Shown: positions 23,138 through 32,435 of the stretch, piece by piece
Layout: each line of letters begins with the position of its first letter
Numbering within the stretch: the first letter of the stretch is position 1
Source: Gambelia wislizenii
Lineage: Eukaryota > Chordata > Lepidosauria > Squamata > Crotaphytidae
Length of the DNA: 64,000 nt
Direction of reading: 5' to 3'
Assembly (NCBI GenBank): GCA_030847615.1
Contig: JAUMIR010000004.1
Coordinates: 81,251,001 to 81,315,000 of the forward strand
Notes under the pieces: generated by a model
The model's database searches: none
What the model was told of the DNA's origin: nothing
The model's input: only the letters and a program-made list of their open reading frames with translations
Position numbers and translations under genes: made by a program

Positions 23138-23254
23138 AGAGCCAGCATGGTGTAGTTGTCTGAGTGTTGGACTAGGATTTTGGGAGACCAGAGTTCAAAT
23201 CCCAGCTCAGTAATGGAAACCCAGTGGGTGAACTTGGGCAGGCCACACTCTCTC
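23138..23254 (+). mobile_element. Sauria-type SINE head, cut by a TIR element
   Basis: GAGAGCCAGCATGGTGTAGT head, CCAGAGTTCAAATCCCAG box B, GGGTGAACTTGGGCAGGCCA body. It stops at CACACTCTCTCA, where the next element begins, and the rest of the SINE is not found downstream. Confidence 0.85.
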
Positions 23255-23345
23255 AGGACTTTATCAGACCACCCTCCTCAAAAGTTCTTTTGCCGGCATA
23301 AATTGTGGTGTTTGTATGCCCGCAAAAGAACTCCTTCCACCAGAC
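23255..23345. mobile_element. Terminal piece of TTATCAGAC-family element
   Basis: AGGACTTTATCAGAC at 23255-23269 followed by the family's subterminal hairpin: AGTTCTTTTGCCGGCATA (23283-23300) pairs with TATGCCCGCAAAAGAACT (23315-23332) with one mismatch. The rest of the element is missing; L2 LINE sequence follows. Confidence 0.75.
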
Positions 23346-23729
23346 CTTACCTTGCTCATGTTAAAGTTAGTTGTGCTAGGGGAATTCAACATCCATGCAG
23401 AGACCTCTCTGTCAGGTGCAGTTCAGGACTTGATGCCCTCCATGATAACCATGGGTCTGTCTCAAGTAGTATCTGGTGCCCCTCATGCTGCAGGGCACAC
23501 TCTGGACCTAGTTTTCTGTGCAAGACAATATGGTGGTGATCTGGGTGTGGAGGAAATTTCTGTAGTTCTGTTGTTAGGGACTGATCACTACCTGGTGTGG
23601 TTTAGACTCACTGAGACTCAAACCCTCTGCAGGAGCGGGGGGCTGATTAAGATGGTCTGCCCCAGAAAGCTTATAGATCCAGATGGATTCCTGATGGCTC
23701 TTGGGCAGCTCTCTTGCTGTGGCAGGTGA
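23316..23729 (+). pseudogene. L2 endonuclease C-terminal fragment
   Basis: An open stretch of 137 codons carrying, in order, LGEFNI (family GDFNI; the catalytic-region aspartate is glutamate here), GHTLDLVF and TDHY (family SDH/TDH, catalytic histidine kept). The N-terminal half of the endonuclease is absent. Not functional. Confidence 0.75.
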
Positions 23730-24660
23730 TCCTGTTGAAGACCTGACTGATCTCTGGATAAGGGAAATGGGAAGGGCAATGGAAATAAGTGCTCCTAAGT
23801 GTCTCCTTCCACAGATTGGAGCCAAGCAAGCACCTTGGTTCACTAGGAAGCTAATGGTGATGAAACAAAGTGAGATGGAGACTAGAGCAATGATGGCAGA
23901 AGACTCAGAGTGAGTGTGACTGAACATGGTCTAGAGCTCATTGAAAAGCTTACGCCATGGCCATGGTGGCAACAAAGAAATCCTCATTCACAACTACTAT
24001 TGCAACCACACAGTGTCATCCAGTGGAGTTTTCTCAAGTGTCAGGGGCATTTTACATTTTGCCCTGCAAGAGCAGTATGTAAAGCACTTGGCAGCCCATT
24101 GTGAAGAGTTTGAACAGCACTTTGTGTATAAAATTTCTCAGATCCTCTCTGATTTGGATGCTGTAGTTGATACAGGTGCAGTGGGTGTAACCTTGGCCCC
24201 TGCTTGTCCAGTGTTATTGGATACGTTTCAAGTTGTGCTGCCTGAGGATGTGGACAGGATCCTTGGAGAGATTCTCTATCTCTCCTTTTCATCTGATTCC
24301 AAGGAAGGTGTTTCTGTATTAAAGCAGTATCTGCTGTCTGCTGGATGGGTGTGAACAAACTGAAACTTAATCCAGACAAGACAGAGGCGCTCCTGGTCAG
24401 CCGGAAGGCAGTTCAGGAAATAGGGATTCAAGCTGTGCTGGATGGGATTACACTCCCCCTGAAATCTCAGGTTCAGAGCTTGGGTGGACTCCTGCACTCA
24501 GATCTGAGCCTGGATGCCCAAATGCACTTTTGGCTGTGGCCAGGAGTGCATTTGCACAGTTAAAACTAGTGTGTCAGCTGCACCCATTCCTTAAGAAGTC
24601 AAATCTGGCTATGGTGATACATGCCTTGATTACATCCTGTTTGGACTAGTGTAACACATT
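23346..24660 (+). mobile_element. L2-clade LINE with reverse transcriptase core deleted
   Basis: Translation shows endonuclease blocks VLGEFNIHAETSL (about 23376), GHTLDLVF (about 23490) and TDHYLV (about 23581), then the endonuclease-RT linker with EEFEQHFVYKISQILSDLDA (24096-24155) and PEDVDRIL (24241). The fingers, palm and YADD motif are missing. Sequence resumes at NKLKLNPDKTEALLV (24355) and LAMVIHALITSCLD (24606). So roughly the central RT domain was lost. L2 assignment rests on these blocks matching 40563-43420, which keeps YADD. Confidence 0.8.
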
Positions 24661-24664
24661 CTGT

Positions 24665-24861
24665 TAAGATTAATTTGCAATAAAAACCATTAAATTGTAC
24701 ATTCTGGCTTGGAGTCTTCTCAGTTACTACCAGTATACATCGGTCAAAAGATCCCGCAGTTATCCAGCCTCTCACTGCCATCTTGAGCTAATTAAAAATT
24801 CCCCATAGTAGTATTTGGACACTGGTGGGATCCTCACGGACCCCACACAATTTGGGTAACA
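24665..24861 (+). mobile_element. LTR fragment (polyadenylation signal to LTR end)
   Basis: Contains AATAAA at 24679-24684, then about 180 bases ending GGGTAACA at 24861. The reverse complement of the whole stretch matches 44291-45010, except that the latter is interrupted by another retroelement. Two related copies with a polyadenylation signal and a terminal TAACA suggest the R-U5 part of an LTR. Here it abuts the L2 fragment on the left, so the U3 part is missing. Confidence 0.55.
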
Positions 24862-25047
24862 CCACATTAACTGCCATGGCATCATCCTATGGAATCCTGG
24901 ACTTTGTAGCTTGTGGAGACAATAGAGCTCTCGGACTAAGAATTCTAATACCCCTTCCTTAACTACAAACACCAGGATTCCATAGGATTTGTCAAGGCAC
25001 TTAAAGTGGAATCATAATGTTATAACTGTATAGTGTGAAAGGGGGCT
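24862..25047. mobile_element. Small TIR element, CCCTTTCACACTA family, left end lost
   Basis: AACTGCCATGGCATCATCC and GGAATCCTGGACTTTGTAG in the first half, GATTCCATAGGATTTGTC and AAAGTGGAATCATAATG in the second, ending TAGTGTGAAAGGGGGC. It starts exactly where the LTR fragment ends. Confidence 0.75.
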
Positions 25048-26337
25048 TGGATGGTAAGAAGGTTGTGTGCCTGTCTCTAAGTGTTCAGTCAGAGCTTGTT
25101 CCCTGATATGACAAATCCCTCATTTCCCATCTCAAAACGCACAACAGTTTCTCTCTTTGAATGAAACAGGCCAGAAAACAATATTCCCTACGGAGACATT
25201 TCCTAATACTCTGCTTGGTAAACGGCACCTCCCATTAGCATTTCAAAATTGCTGACAAAGCGACAAGACTGCAGTTCACACTTAGGCATTCTAGGAAAGC
25301 TGGGAGGAAGCAGAGAAAGCAAGGGCTGCTTTATTAATGTAAATGAGGGGTCCAGTTTAATCTTTGGATGAAAGGCAAGAGCCTTGGCCTTTCCTTGCAT
25401 TACCTAAGTGAGGCAAGAGATATCTTTGCAACATTTAAGGTGTCTGCTTCATATTCCATTCCCCTGGAACAAGGGAGGAAAAGAAAAGCCCTCCCACCTT
25501 TTGCCAAGGAAGAGCTAATATTCACATCAGATTGAGTCACAAGGCTGACAGTAATTCAGAAGACTGTGTTTGCACTGTGATAAATGCAATAATCACATTA
25601 TAGCCTGGGTGTATCTATATGGAGATATTAAAAAGCCTTCAAAGTGATTTTTCTTGAGGGTGATAACATCTTTTGCAAATTTCCAGTGCTTTGCTGTTTC
25701 GGAGAAAGACAGCTGTGAGATGTACCATTGAAAGGGGAATTAGGGCTGTAGAATAACACCTTTTTAAAAACTTATCAGTGACAAAATTATATATTAAGAG
25801 TCTAGTGCTGCCATATATTTTGATCTACAACTCCCTCTGTCCTTAACCATTGGCCATGCTGGGTGAGGCTGTTGGCCAAAGTATCTGGAAGGCCAAAGGT
25901 GACCTGCCCATATTATACTATATAGTTTTCTGACCTATATGTGTTTTTAGACTCCATAATTTTCATCCTGTCTTCTTCATTCTATGTCTACTGTTATGCA
26001 TGCAAGCCATGCTATACTGGTCATGTGGGCACTATCTTCATTTAGGGAATTAATAACAAGTTATTTGCCTGACAAAGACTATGACCAACATGAATGGTTG
26101 TCATAACCTGAGGAAGCAGGGATCACATAGCAATGTCCTGCTCTTTGGTATGTAACATATTCCAACTCCAATCCTCTATTCAAGAACCACCCACTGATGA
26201 GATCTTAAGGAAGTATATGTTGGCAAAACCTTAGGTATGCTGGTGGCACGAGACATGCAACACTCTCACAGTATCAAGTGGGACACTTCACATGCCCATT
26301 TTTTTTTTTAGCCTCCCCCAACTTGTTCAGTCACCTG
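25048..26337. other. No recognised gene; one weak MITE-like block
   Basis: CTACAACTCCCTCTGTCC to GTATCTGGAAGGCCAAAGG at 25826-25900 is a diverged member of the 31029-31166 family. The rest shows nothing recognisable. Confidence 0.45.
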
Positions 26338-26571
26338 TACAGTTGTCCCTCCATATCCACGGATTTGTTATCCATGGATTTAAGTATTCACGGCTTGAAA
26401 ATATTCTTTAAAAAATAATAATAATAAAAGCAAACCTTGATTTTGCCATTTAATATAAGGGACACCATTTTGCTATGCCATTGCATGTAATGGGACTTGA
26501 GTATTCATGGGTTTTGGTATCCACGGGGGGCCCTGGAACCAAACCCCAGTGAATATGAAGGGACAACTGTA
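26338..26571 (-). mobile_element. Tigger-like MITE with TA duplication
   Basis: TACAGTTGTCCCT at 26338-26350 and AGGGACAACTGTA at 26559-26571 are exact inverted copies ending in TA. Inside, a TTAATATAAGGGACACCATTTTGC-type block is shared, on the opposite strand, with 5944-6173, and also with 30329-30578. 234 bp, non-autonomous, the best-preserved copy here. Confidence 0.9.
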
Positions 26572-26819
26572 TTTTGAGATGCACAGGCACATGCTCTTCT
26601 GCAACACATTCTATATTGGGCTGCTTTTTAAATGCTTTTGTAAATGTCTGATAATTCAAAACACCATTACTTCTTTTCTGAGCTGGCAATAGGCAATCAG
26701 AGAATATAGCACTGATTTTGTTTAGTCACCACAGTGTATTCTTTACTGGAATTTCTCTCCATGTGATGTTTCTGTGGGTATGTATTAGCCGGCTTAAGGT
26801 TATATTTTGCTCCCTTTTA

Positions 26820-27107
26820 TACAGTCATCCCTCTACATTTGCGGGTTAAGTATTTGCAGATTTGATTATTTGTGGATTACTGTATTTGCTGCTACCTCTG
26901 CCAATGCCCTATACACAACAGAAAAAAATATGTTATTTCTATGCATTTCCACCAGAAGTTGACCATAGACGTACACTGGAGGACTTAGAAATGCCTAGAG
27001 GAGTGTTCTCTCAGATAAAACAAAATAGTGTCTTATAATCATGCTTTTTCCCACTTTCATGGGGCTCCTGCACTCCTAACCCCTGTGAAAGTTGAGGGCC
27101 AACTGTA
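26820..27107 (+). mobile_element. Tigger-like MITE, second subfamily
   Basis: TACAGTCATCCCTCTACATT at the left and a GAGGGCCAACTGTA right end. Internal TTGACCATAGACG and CTTAGAAATGCCTAGAG blocks are shared with 28253-28476 and 876-1110, marking a separate subfamily from 26338. Confidence 0.8.
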
Positions 27108-27231
27108 TTTATTGTATGATGTTCCATTTATTTTGTCTCATGAAACATTTGGAATTTATGTTTTAAAGAAGATCAGAATATAAATTGAATACAATGAAGA
27201 AGAAGAAGAACAAGAAAAAAGTGGCAGCTTT

Positions 27232-27330
27232 GGGCTGTTTGGGGGACAGAATCCAGCACCTTGGATAGCTCCTTTAAAATCTGGACTAAAACCCACCACA
27301 AATTCACTGTCCCACAGATGTGAAAGCCAT
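27232..27330. repeat. Half copy of the 53827 foldback element
   Basis: CAGCACCTTGGATAGCTCCTTTAAAAT-like block (first 20: CAGCACCTTGGATAGCTCCT) followed by CCACAAATTCACTG and AGATGTGAAAGCCATTAGC matches the right arm of 53827-54013 in order. Confidence 0.55.
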
Positions 27331-27452
27331 TAGCTGACAGAGTAAGGAAATAGTCATTTGTCCTCCTCACAACCAGGGACGGGGGCAATTTTCTAAAAGA
27401 CTTCTTGTTTCTTGCATGTCTTCTTCTTCATACTGTCCTTCACCCTGATGGA

Positions 27453-27622
27453 GTCTGTTGTTGTTACGTGCCTTCAAATCAACTCCAACTAATGATGACC
27501 CTTACATAGGGTTTTCTTGGCAAGATTGAATCAGGGGAGGTTTGCCATTGCATTTCTCTTAGGCAGAAAGAGTGTGACTTGCCCAAGATTACCCAGTAGT
27601 TTCCATGGCTCAGTGAAGATTC
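27453..27622 (-). mobile_element. Sauria-type SINE
   Basis: Minus-strand copy: BovB-like tail at the left (GTTGTTGTTACGTGCCTTC), GGTTTTCTTGGCAAGATT, AGAGTGTGACTTGCCCAAG, and a truncated head at the right. It lies against the CR1 fragment. Confidence 0.85.
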
Positions 27623-27678
27623 ATAGAGTAGTAAGGAACCACAAGGATAATCTAGCCCATCCCCATGCCATGCAGGAA

Positions 27679-28068
27679 TCTATATATATAATTCTCTTGG
27701 GTATGTTGCCTTTCCAGTGTGCTGATTGGCTGCTCAGGAAACATACCCAATCAATCACTACCCACATGCAAATTCCCTCTCCACCTCACAATCCACTCCT
27801 GCTACTCAATCCATGGTCCAGATAGAGACCTAGACAGTCAACTGGAGGCAGTGACAGGCTGCCTGCGATGGGACCCAGGCAGTCAAATGGTGGCAGCAGC
27901 AGAGCAACAGGGTGAGTCACCCTCAGCAATTCCAGGAAAAGTGTGGAATGCTGAGAAGAGGGAGGAGGAATTTAAATTCACCAGCCTACCTTACAGGGTT
28001 GTTGTGAGGTTTACTGGGTGTTTGGGGGGAGTTCTTTTAACAATGTATAGTACATCAGGTACAGCTAG
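27679..28068 (+). mobile_element. Helitron-like insertion, 390 bp
   Basis: Begins TCTATATATATA at 27679 and ends GTACAGCTAG at 28068. The flanks join cleanly: host CR1 ATGCAGGAA (to 27678) plus TCCCTATCTAAAGCACTCC (from 28069) restores the expected CR1 sequence with nothing duplicated. A 5' TC, a 3' CTAG, insertion between A and T and no target duplication are the Helitron signature. The usual 3' hairpin is weak: only short TGTA/TACA pairings precede CTAG. No Rep/helicase coding. Confidence 0.7.
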
Positions 28069-28252
28069 TCCCTATCTAAAGCACTCCTGGTTAAAAACCT
28101 CCAAAGAAGGAGAGTCCACCACCTTCCAAGACAGTCCATCCCATTGTCAAACAGCTCTTACAGTAAAGAAGTTCTTCCTAATGTTTAGGTGTAATCTCTT
28201 TTCTTGTTATTTGAACTCACTGGTTCACATTCTACTCTCTGGAGCAGCAGAA

Positions 28253-28476
28253 TACAGCTAGACCCTATATCCACAGCAAATATGTTCCAAGACCCCTGTG
28301 GACACATGAAACTGTGGATAGTAGGGAACCCTATTATTTTCAATGTGAAAAATGCTGGAGGTTGACCATAGAAGCACATTGGAGGACCTAGAAATGCCTA
28401 GAGAGGACATATATTTTCAGATGTGGATAAGTGAAACTTTGGGTACCGGATCTGTGGATATAGGAGTCCACCTGTA
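28253..28476 (+). mobile_element. Tigger-like MITE inside CR1
   Basis: TACAGCTAGACCCTATATCC at the left and GGATATAGGAGTCCACCTGTA-type right end (ending CCACCTGTA). Shares GTTGACCATAGAAGCACA and AAATGCCTAGAGAGGACAT with 876-1110. Flanked on both sides by CR1 sequence. Confidence 0.75.
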
Positions 28477-28539
28477 CGATCTAGCTCCATTTTCTATACA
28501 ACATCTCTTAAGATGTTTAAAGATAGCTATTATGTTTCC

Positions 28540-28640
28540 CAAACCCCCTCTGAACAAATCTTGCCAAGAAAACCTCATGATAGGTTCTTCTTAGGGTTGT
28601 CACAAATCTGAAATGACTTGAAGGCACACAATAACTATCA
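28540..28640 (+). mobile_element. SINE 3' half
   Basis: ACCCCCTCTGAACAAATCTT, GCCAAGAAAACCTCATGATA, then GTCACAAATCTGAAATGACT and TGAAGGCACACAATAAC. Only the BovB-like 3' part is present. Confidence 0.85.
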
Positions 28641-28807
28641 TGTCTTCTCTTCTCTAAGCTAAAGATACCCAGCTTGTTAAGTCATTCCTCATAAGGGCTT
28701 GGCTTCCAGACCTTTGATCATCATAGTTGCCTTTCTCTGGGCACATTCCAGCTTGTCCATATCCTTCTTTGAGTGTAGTGCCTAGAACTGGACCCAGTAT
28801 TCCAGGA

Positions 28808-28860
28808 CTGCCAGAGTTCTAACCCAGCATTCAAGCCTCTACATCACACTGGCTGCCTGG
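28808..28860 (-). mobile_element. SINE head fragment
   Basis: TAACCCAGCATTCAAGCCTC and ATCACACTGGCT are the reversed 5' end of the tRNA-headed SINE. Only about 50 bp remain. Confidence 0.6.
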
Positions 28861-28940
28861 AATCTGACTGGGTTTAAAAGGTCTGTTCGTGTACTCCTCA
28901 AGAGAGAAAAAGTACATATAATTTCTTCTGGGTGGAATCA

Positions 28941-29688
28941 ACTTTTTTTAAACAACTCATTTTTATTAATTGAAAATTGATATTTCCTTTAATTATTTTC
29001 AAATATAGACCTATATCAGATTGTATGAGTACTGATTGATCTAGAACACAAGTAACTTAGGGTTTTATCACACTTTGAAGAAAAGCGACAAAGCAGCAGG
29101 AATGTCCCATTTTTCTGCTGCCTTCTCACATGGTACTGGCATCCTTCTGGTGTTCTCTCGTTCAGGTTGCATGAAGGATGGAAGTAAAAGTAACACACCT
29201 CAGCCACTACCATGCATTTTATTTTCAAATAGTATAGTCACTGTAATCCGTTACAGGAAAAACAACACATTCTACACCACCTTAAAGGATTAACAAATTT
29301 ATTGTGGTATGCATTTCCATAAGTTACAATACACATATTTTTGTACAGATCCCTTTTCTATGTACTAGAATGCTCAGAATATAAAGCTTGACATATACTA
29401 ACAAAGTTGAGAGATCATTCTGTTAAGCAAAGTGTTCGATCAGCAAAAGTTTTTCTTCAGCATGAAGTACAAATTATGCGCCTATTTGTATGCACAGTAA
29501 GAAGTACTGAAGTTATTTTTGTCTTCCTTTTAGCCTATTTACCAAATAAACAAATACGAATGCACAAATATCACAATATAATGAACAAAGTGTTTTCCAG
29601 TATCCAGAGACAGATACAGACACACACAGAAATCAAATTTCATTACAGTTCTTTTTTGTAACACTGATATCAACTATAAGCATGCATG
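28941..29688. other. AT-rich segment, possibly L1-derived
   Basis: Starts with a T-rich run. At 29279-29320 the AATTTATTGTGGTATGCATT block is an old interspersed repeat also seen at 35750 and 38392. Lies downstream (minus strand) of the L1 remnant at 29690 and may include its 3' UTR, but this is not demonstrated. Confidence 0.35.
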
Positions 29689-29689
29689 T

Positions 29690-29930
29690 CCCAGCCGCCG
29701 CTGCCCCCACCTCAAAACACACCAAAATCATGTATAGCCATAATTTACCACCCCCTAAGTTTGATTATGGTTGTTAATTTACTCATTAGAATCATACTCT
29801 ACACTCTTCTAAGCCAGCCTTTAATCAATGGCTTCTTATTACGTTTCCTATTTTTAGCTATTAACATCTTAGCAGCTACTAATAAATTGCCAGCCAATCT
29901 GCTGCATTTTTTTTACTTACACAATTTCTT
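29690..29930 (-). pseudogene. L1 ORF2 C-terminal remnant
   Basis: The minus strand between about 29900 and 29760 translates as NLLVAAKMLIAKNRKR, then a KGWLRRV stretch, a stop, and MILMSKLTT. This lines up with NLLTAARLIIARHWKM and the following residues of the open L1 segment at 32502-33089, so it is the same C-terminal region. It carries stops and is dead. Confidence 0.6.
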
Positions 29931-30328
29931 AGGTCATTAAATAATATCACCTGAAGAATAAATATAAGTGTATCACTTCTTTCCATTCGTTTTTAAGACA
30001 TTCTGCCAAAAGCTTTATATATCATTTCATTATTACCATATGTGTATGAATCTGGCACCTGAATACTGGTAATCCCAAGTATATACCGTATTTTCCTTCT
30101 TGATGTCACTGCATAGTATCATTAAAGTAGAATAAATTATTTCTGTAACGCAGGCCCACTTGCATATGAATGTCTTCCTTGTTCCATGCTTACTTTGGTT
30201 TATAAATCCAGTTTCTGTTGTCTAGTATTTGCCATCCCTGGTGACTTCTGCCTTCAAAATGTAACACATTTTGGGAGGATGTGTGTGTATGTTCATGTTC
30301 AATAAGAGTCCCTCAAAATTATCCAGAT

Positions 30329-30578
30329 ATAGTTGGTCCTCTGTACCCATGGATTCCACCATCCACGGCTTGAAAATATTCCAAAATAAGTAAACAAATA
30401 AATAAATTCCAAGAAGTAAACCTTGATTTAGCTGTTTTATATGAGACACCATTTTCCTACTCTGTTGTATGTAATGGGACTTGAACATCTATGGATTTTG
30501 GTATCCACAGGGGGTGGGAGTGGTGGTGGTGGTGGTGGTCCTGGAACCAAACCCCAGTAGGTACTAAGAACCCATTGC
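30329..30578 (-). mobile_element. Tigger-like MITE, diverged
   Basis: Starts TATAGTTGGTCCTCTGTACC. CATCCACGGCTTGAAAATAT, AAACCTTGATTTAGCTGTTT and GGACTTGAACATC match 26338-26571 in order. The right TIR is lost. A (GGT)n run at 30517-30537 is internal. Confidence 0.75.
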
Positions 30579-30814
30579 ATTTCAATGATCTCATACACTC
30601 TCAGTACTGTACTTGTGCAATCAGACTATCTATTTGCTAATACTGAAACATCTCTGTATTAAACACAAAGAAAGAAAGCAGGGATGGGGGAGAGAACAGC
30701 CAGGTTTTTAAATTATTAATTTGCTAAAGTTGGAAGTTTGGGGGTCCTTAGACACCATAACCATAATTTCTCAAATTTCTTATTGTATCATGGTCTATAC
30801 ATATCTTCCCTCCA

Positions 30815-30945
30815 TATTGGAAATTGCTTAATGCAGTGTAGATGTGTAAATGTGCTATTGCTTAAAACAATTTGTAAGCTGCTCTGATAGCCTTGTGGCT
30901 GAAGAGCGGGGTATAAATAAATAAATAAATAAATACAAGTATTAC
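30815..30945 (+). mobile_element. LINE 3' end with ATAA tail (L2-like)
   Basis: TTTGTAAGCTGCTCTGATAG, CTTGTGGCTGAAGAGCGGGG, then TATAAATAAATAAATAAATA. The same sequence appears reversed at 58268. A GTAAGC block followed by GCGGGGTATAAATAAATA is typical of L2/CR1-group 3' termini. Confidence 0.7.
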
Positions 30946-31028
30946 ATTTTTCTTATGGCGCAACTCCTGAGAATACACCAATAGTCAAAAGGCACAGATG
31001 TGTAGTCATAGATACATATTCAGATGCC

Positions 31029-31166
31029 ATAGATAGGCAAAGTGTGGCCTTCCAGATGTTGCTGGACTACAGATCCTATCAGCCCTAGCCAGCATACCCA
31101 TTGGTGAGGAATGCTGGGAAATGCAGTCCAACAACATCTGGAGAGCCACACTTTGCCCACCTCTGA
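31029..31166. mobile_element. 138-bp MITE with long inverted ends
   Basis: GGCAAAGTGTGGCCTTCCAG then ATGTTGCTGGACT at the left pairs with AGTCCAACAACATCTGG then AGAGCCACACTTTGCCC at the right, about 35 bases of nearly perfect match. The middle has CCAGCATACCCATTGG. It is the reference member for the weaker copies listed elsewhere. Confidence 0.8.
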
Positions 31167-31697
31167 TACAGATGTGTGGTCTGATACAACAGGGCTGTGT
31201 TCTTAAGTAGTTCTTCACTCTTCTTGAACCCCTAAAGCTAACATTATATTTGCTCAAGTAATTCATAACCAACTATTCTGGCAGGCAGCTTTGAACTATA
31301 CCCACAGTATAGCTAAAGAGGTTAGCCAAAAGAACAGCCTTTACCTAATTATAAGTTAGCAAATATAGTGTGCTGTGTGATTTTATGATGTACCAGTTTG
31401 TCCTTTCTGGTGGCTTGCCTGAACTATGCTGTTCTACTTGGGCTAGCTAAGTGAATACTCAACTCACTCTTTAGCATGCTTTTCCTGGTGGGTATATTTG
31501 GAATGATATATAATTTTGAGTTATGCCATGACAGCCTCTAGATTAGAAGATGGAGCCAAAAGAGCTCAGACAATAAACAGTGTACCACCAACTAGATGTC
31601 TGCGCTTGTTGTGTGGAAATGGCTGCTTACTTTTTATGACCCATGTAGTCCTTTAATTTTTTCTGCTTCTTTATTTACAACAGTGCAACACTCTTAG
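31167..31697. other. No recognised feature
   Basis: Nothing recognised. Confidence 0.5.
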
Positions 31698-32227
31698 GGC
31701 TTTATCAAATACAGCATGATAAGGGTGCCTAATGATCGTGAAAGGGTGTGCATACCAGACGACATTGCTCTTTCGTGATCATGTATTGTTAAAAAGTCAT
31801 CCTATTTTATTGACAGCCCAAGCTATCAATTGATCTCCGGTGGCAATTTGTTGCCGGCATTGCCAGTATTTGAATCCACGTGCCATTGTACTCATGGCAT
31901 CAATGGGCAAACACTTCTGGGTGAGATCGTGACAGCCAGGTAGGGACGCTCTATGACCCCCCTTGGAACTTTTTAAGTGTGTGCCTGTGTTTGTGTGAAC
32001 TTTTTGTGTCTTTGTTTTGTTTTTGAATTTCCTGCGTCTTTTCGCAAGAATCAGTGAGATCTTGAATCAGGAAGTGAACGGAGCTCTGTTCACTCTCTCT
32101 TAGTGCCTGAGCTACCTGTGAACACTGCTGGAGGTAGGTGTGATCAAGGGGGTTCTTTTGCCGGCATGAAAACATTTTAAAACATGCCGGCAAAAGAACA
32201 TTGACAGGGGGTGGTCTGATAAAGTCC
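31698..32227 (-). mobile_element. TTATCAGAC-family TIR element, reverse orientation
   Basis: Ends GGGCTTTATCA at 31698 and GTCTGATAAAGTCC at 32214-32227. Near its right end GTTCTTTTGCCGGCATG (32152-32168) and CATGCCGGCAAAAGAAC (32183-32199) form a perfect 17-bp stem, as in the piece at 23255. The block TTTTATTGACAGCCCAAGCT is the reverse complement of the corresponding block at 37863-37890, fixing the orientation. Confidence 0.75.
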
Positions 32228-32300
32228 TTAGACTTCCCCAGCCAGAATGGCTGATGATTATGCTGGTTGGGGGATTCTGGGAGCTGTAGTCCAAAATAGT
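32228..32300. repeat. MITE-like fragment
   Basis: CCCCAGCCAGAATGGCTGAT and GGGATTCTGGGAGCTGTAGT match half of the 31029 family. Confidence 0.5.
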
Positions 32301-32435
32301 AACATTGCCAGCTGCTGACTGACAGTGAATTGAAAGCACCTTAGTGTTTCAGGTAACACCTTCAAGTGACCAATGTGGATAGCAGATCTGACTGTATAAT
32401 AGAGCCAGTAATCTGAGCAGAGTGGGGTCTCACAT

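Larger units (their letters stand above)
27624..28805 (-). mobile_element. CR1 LINE 3' end, in four pieces
   Basis: On the plus strand the pieces read in the order familiar from reversed CR1 3' ends: GATTCATAGAGTAGTAAGGA with ATGCAGGAA (27624-27678), a TCTAAAGCACTCCTGG to AAGAAGTTCTTCCTAATGTT block (28069-28252), CTCTTAAGATGTTTAAAGAT (28477-28535), and TCTCTAAGCTAAAGATACCC to GGACCCAGTATTCCAGGAC (28641-28805). Three other elements separate the pieces: a Helitron-like insert, a Tigger-like MITE and a SINE end. CR1 identity is from established CR1 3' UTR pattern, not alignment. Confidence 0.75.

Noticed and set aside
23316..23729. Host endonuclease-like gene
   Set aside because: Motifs are those of L2 LINE endonuclease and are followed by L2 linker and thumb sequence with the RT core deleted.
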